A stretch of DNA of 64,000 bases from contig NC_135060.1 in NCBI RefSeq assembly GCF_051014685.1, positions 9,424,001-9,488,000 on the forward strand. The letters run 5' to 3'. Below the pieces are notes generated by a model. The model saw only the letters and a program-made list of their open reading frames with translations. It ran no database searches and was not told the origin of the DNA. This stretch comes from Ptiloglossa arizonensis (lineage: Eukaryota; Arthropoda; Insecta; Hymenoptera; Colletidae). Each line of letters opens with the position of its first letter. The stretch's first letter is position 1. Both the position numbers and the translations under genes were made by a program. This document shows, piece by piece, positions 60,952 through 64,000 of this stretch.

Positions 60952-61129
60952 ATGCAACGGCGAAGATTATCGGACGCGGTGCTGCTGCTGGTCCGGGCAG
61001 CTGTCCTCGCAGCTGTCTTGGGACAGTTCCTGGGCCTCAGCCTCGCCAACCGACCCGTTGGCGCGCACCCCGGTCACGCTTATTTCGAGCAACCTTGCTG
61101 CGGACGATCGCATCTCAGGCATCACAAAG
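60952..61129 (+). CDS. Start exon of a second secreted or membrane protein, or alternative first exon
   Basis: The ATG at 60952 is the first in its frame and has A at -3. The exon gives 59 complete codons plus one base, then AAAG|GTTAGT, so it ends in phase 1; if unspliced, the frame would stop at TAG two codons later. Residues 2-5 are basic (QRRR). A hydrophobic region AVLLLVRAAVLAAVLG...LGLSLA follows, consistent with a signal peptide cut near residues 32-38. The mature part contains HPGHAYFEQPCCGRSHLRHHK, a Cys-pair and His-rich segment. No family is recognised with certainty. It shares strand, phase and signal-peptide design with the exon at 29237, so the two may be alternative first coding exons of one gene whose common exons lie beyond 64000. 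Two separate genes are equally possible. Confidence 0.55.
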
Positions 61130-63216
61130 GTTAGTGTACCAGCCGCGCGCACTTTTTCCTAACTTCTTATCCGGAGTGTCGTGTAACGTAGATACGAGCT
61201 TGGCGAAGACACGTTCCTGGAACGCGACGATCGTGTGTTTACATACCCGGAATATTCCCTATTGGACCAGACCGATAACACGGAAAACATTGTACCCTGG
61301 AAAAGTTTCGACCAGTTGGTGGAATGCTTCTCGAATTTCCTTTCTCGGAAAGTCTACGTGTTCCTGGAAGGTTAGCGGTTTGATGCTCTCGTGAGTTTCA
61401 CGTAGGTCGAGTTTCGACAGATTTTTCAATAGAACGTTCAAACGAATAATATCGTACGGTGTGCTTACCGACAGTTTCGATCTCTCGCCTTTACTTATCT
61501 CTTCGATCGGGGACGGTGGGCAAGCACTGTTCAGATCGGGTCACTCGCGACCGATAGTTTCTCTTCGTCGCGAACACTTCGATACATTTTCGTTCGATCG
61601 TGTTTCGTAAATATTCGTGTAACATTTTCAAAGATCGTGACACGTAGGTGTACGTTTGTTAAAGTATTTTATTTTATCGCAACGTGAAAGAAGTAAACGT
61701 TAAAATTGCGAATAAATACTCGTCAATACGTAATTAAATCTCTCGATAATGTCTTTGCAAAGTCGACAGACGTCCTGGGTGAATACTAGTTTGAATTTTT
61801 ATCTAGTTTCAACAAAATCGCTTCCGAATGGATCTAAAAATTTCCCGAAAGAGATTTAAACATTTTACGAATTTCGTAACAATGTACGTTCGATGTAGAA
61901 ACTGTTATCGAAGAATGTTACTTTTGCATATCGAACGTGTGTCACGTATACGTGTTATTCTATCGGTAAATCTTTCACGCGTATCGTTATTATAATCCTC
62001 TTTATTTTCATTATTTGTCAAGTTTCTAAAGATGTATCCTTCGTTGATTGATTTTCTCGACAGTTCAGCGTGATATTTTTCGATCGAAACTCGTGAAAAT
62101 CAAACATTGAGGCCAACAGTTCGTCTTTTCAGAACCTTATCGTTTTTTATCGCTCCAATGCAAACATTCACCAAAGAAATCGTGCGTCGGACGTTGGAAC
62201 AAAGTTTTCGTCACTTTGATTTCCAAAGAAGTTATCCGTGCAAGGGTTAAATAATTTCTACAAGAACGTAAATGTTTTCCTCTTAGCGTCGAACAACGCG
62301 CAGGATTGTTGTTCTCGTTCGCTATTAACGCAGTAATATTGCATCGAACGAATTGCGTAGAAATTGGAGTAAATGAAAATCTATCGGATTATGATCCGTA
62401 GAATACGACGAGCACGGGTAAATGTAGATTTATATGTCACAGTTGAATCGCAATAATTGTCATCGCAACTCGGCATTGTTACATCGAAAGGTAATTCCTA
62501 TTTTCATTGTCAACGATGATCGTATTTCCAATTGGAGCGAAATCACCCTTTGCAAATTGCCCCGATTGGAAGGCAATTGATTTCTTCGAAGTATTTAATA
62601 TTTTGTTATTACCTCGTATCCAGTGCTCTAAATTATTTTTATCGTCGTTTCAATCGATCTTTCGCCAATTCTGAACTGTTCGAAGCATTTTGGAGCGGTA
62701 CGTATATTATTCGAGTAAAAAATTATGTTACTCGACCGAACTGTATTTTTTGCATTCAGAAAATATTATCAACCGACAGAAATGAATATAGCTCGCATTT
62801 ATTAATATTCGAATCTTGCGGTTCGATCGGTTGGTAAAATCTACCCTTGGAAACAACGCGACTCGAGAAAAAAGTCGACGAAAATACGAAGAATTGGAAA
62901 ACTTCCCAGTGACCTGAAATTTCAGAAGCGTGTAGTAACCTCCGTTTACCGATTCGACATCGTCGTTTATCCGAAATGTAAATACTTCGTCGACCGTGTC
63001 GCAAATCCACTCGCGTTATATCCTGCAATCGCAGAAATTTTCCAAGAAACACCAAAGCTACAGTGAAGACGGATCGCTCGGGAAATGGGTCAGAATTCGA
63101 CGATCGATTCGTCGGTATTTCCGAGGCGAATATTTTTTCAATTCGTTACCAAGAACGGTAACGCATTACGCGTACAGAATACCGCGACGGAAGCGTCGAT
63201 AACGCTTAACATACGA
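61130..63216. other. Intron sequence (inferred), AT-rich
   Basis: It starts with the GTTAGT donor of the 60952 exon. No second exon can be supported. A half-site CCGTGCAAGGGTTAA at 62236-62250 resembles one end of the piggyBac-like MITE but lacks a partner. Confidence 0.4.
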
Positions 63217-63618
63217 TTAATCACTGTCACGATTAGTTTCGTCTCCCCTGGTATTTTCTTCCCCGACATTGGTATCTATTTCTTCTTCTTCGTTAGTCGT
63301 TGCTTCGGGCTGATTAAAAGATACCTTTGCCTCTTTGAGGAGCACCATGGCCTCGAGGAAAAGCTATTTTGCATACTGCGCGAAGGGGGATGTAAACTAC
63401 TTATACAAATAGAGCCTGACGAAATAAGGAGCATGTGTAACAGATCCTCGTTTGTAACTGTTCCCCAAGTTTCCCCGGTGAAATTTCAGCGAAAACTTTT
63501 CGAAGCCTTTGTTTCTGACTTCCCTAGCTTCGTCGAGTAATTGGTCAATAGGTGGGAGAGCTCGCGATACAATGCCAGGCTCGTAGCAGTTGACGAACAA
63601 AAGCGGACGGATACGTAG
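63217..63618 (-). pseudogene. Decayed coding fragment with two in-frame stops
   Basis: On the minus strand one frame of about 134 codons reads through protein-like sequence. It has an upstream part with LPPIDQLLDEAREVRNKGFEKFSLKFH compositional character, an internal stop at about 63396-63398, a second at about 63364-63366, then EAMVLLKEAKVSFNQPEAT and a strongly acidic tail (NEEEEID...GEENTRGDE) to a final TAA. The same frame is kept across both stops, and an acidic tail is unusual for chance sequence in this window. No family is recognised. Likely origins are an old transposon ORF or a processed pseudogene. Confidence 0.35.
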
Positions 63619-64000
63619 TTATATGCGGGTTTTTTGAACGTAATTTTCCTCGTGGTAATATACGCGAGATACCTATATTTTTCGGAGCTTCGAAGTTACA
63701 CCGTAAACCAACTTTCTAATTAAAAAGAAAAAAAAAGAAGAAAACAGCGAAAGCACGATGGTGAGACAAATTGATCGGAGAATTATTACTACCCAAATTT
63801 CTCGCACGATCTTACGGATCGAAGACCGATTTACCGAAACACCGTTACGAATTTAACAAAGCGTGTAGCCCGTTCCAATTGTCGTATTGTAAAATTTCGC
63901 GAACCGAATAATCACCGTTCGGCCCGAACGTTTAATATTCTCGGAGGCTCGGGCTGCTATTACTCGGTGTAAATTGCGTGTCGGAGATGAAATACAATTC
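63619..64000. other. Non-coding sequence to the window edge
   Basis: No supported gene; an A-rich tract lies at 63721-63743. Confidence 0.35.

Overview
This window is eukaryotic and almost entirely non-coding. It looks like insect DNA. Three things point that way: a Ty1/copia retrotransposon whose primer-binding site matches the one used by Drosophila copia, many short mariner-derived elements flanked by TA, and CpG-rich unique sequence broken by AT-rich low-complexity tracts. Abundant CpG together with mariner-type miniature elements suggests Hymenoptera, but that is inference. There are no operons, bacterial genes, rRNAs, tRNAs or CRISPR arrays.

Only two stretches look like genuine host coding exons, both on the + strand. 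The first (ATG at 29237, coding to 29345) sits behind a good splice acceptor. It encodes a clean signal peptide and ends at a GTGAGT donor in phase 1. The second (ATG at 60952, coding to 61129) also encodes a signal peptide followed by a short Cys/His-containing segment, and it too ends at a donor (GTTAGT) in phase 1. No exon between them is convincing. They may be start exons of two genes, or alternative first coding exons of one secreted or receptor protein whose body lies beyond 64000.

Mobile DNA dominates the rest. A complete-looking but internally deleted copia element (30756-33418) has identical 287-bp LTRs and a 5-bp target duplication. Its open frame keeps Gag, the zinc knuckle, the protease and the integrase zinc-binding domain. 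The integrase core, reverse transcriptase and part of RNase H are gone, and a GC-rich minisatellite fills the junction. A diverged solo LTR with an internal duplication lies at 49645-50145. Nine copies of one mariner-type MITE family are scattered through the window, plus a 50-bp palindromic mini-mariner at 1866 and a piggyBac-like MITE at 13497.

Tandem repeats: an array of about 184-188 bp units at 23037-23745, a compound array at 22154-22546, a 27-bp-type array at 19290-19468, and several microsatellites (37083, 44252, 54635, 59421). One decayed coding fragment with two in-frame stops lies near the right edge (63217-63618, minus strand). The remaining unique sequence is best read as intron or intergenic DNA. 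A few blocks rich in homeodomain-type motifs could be regulatory.
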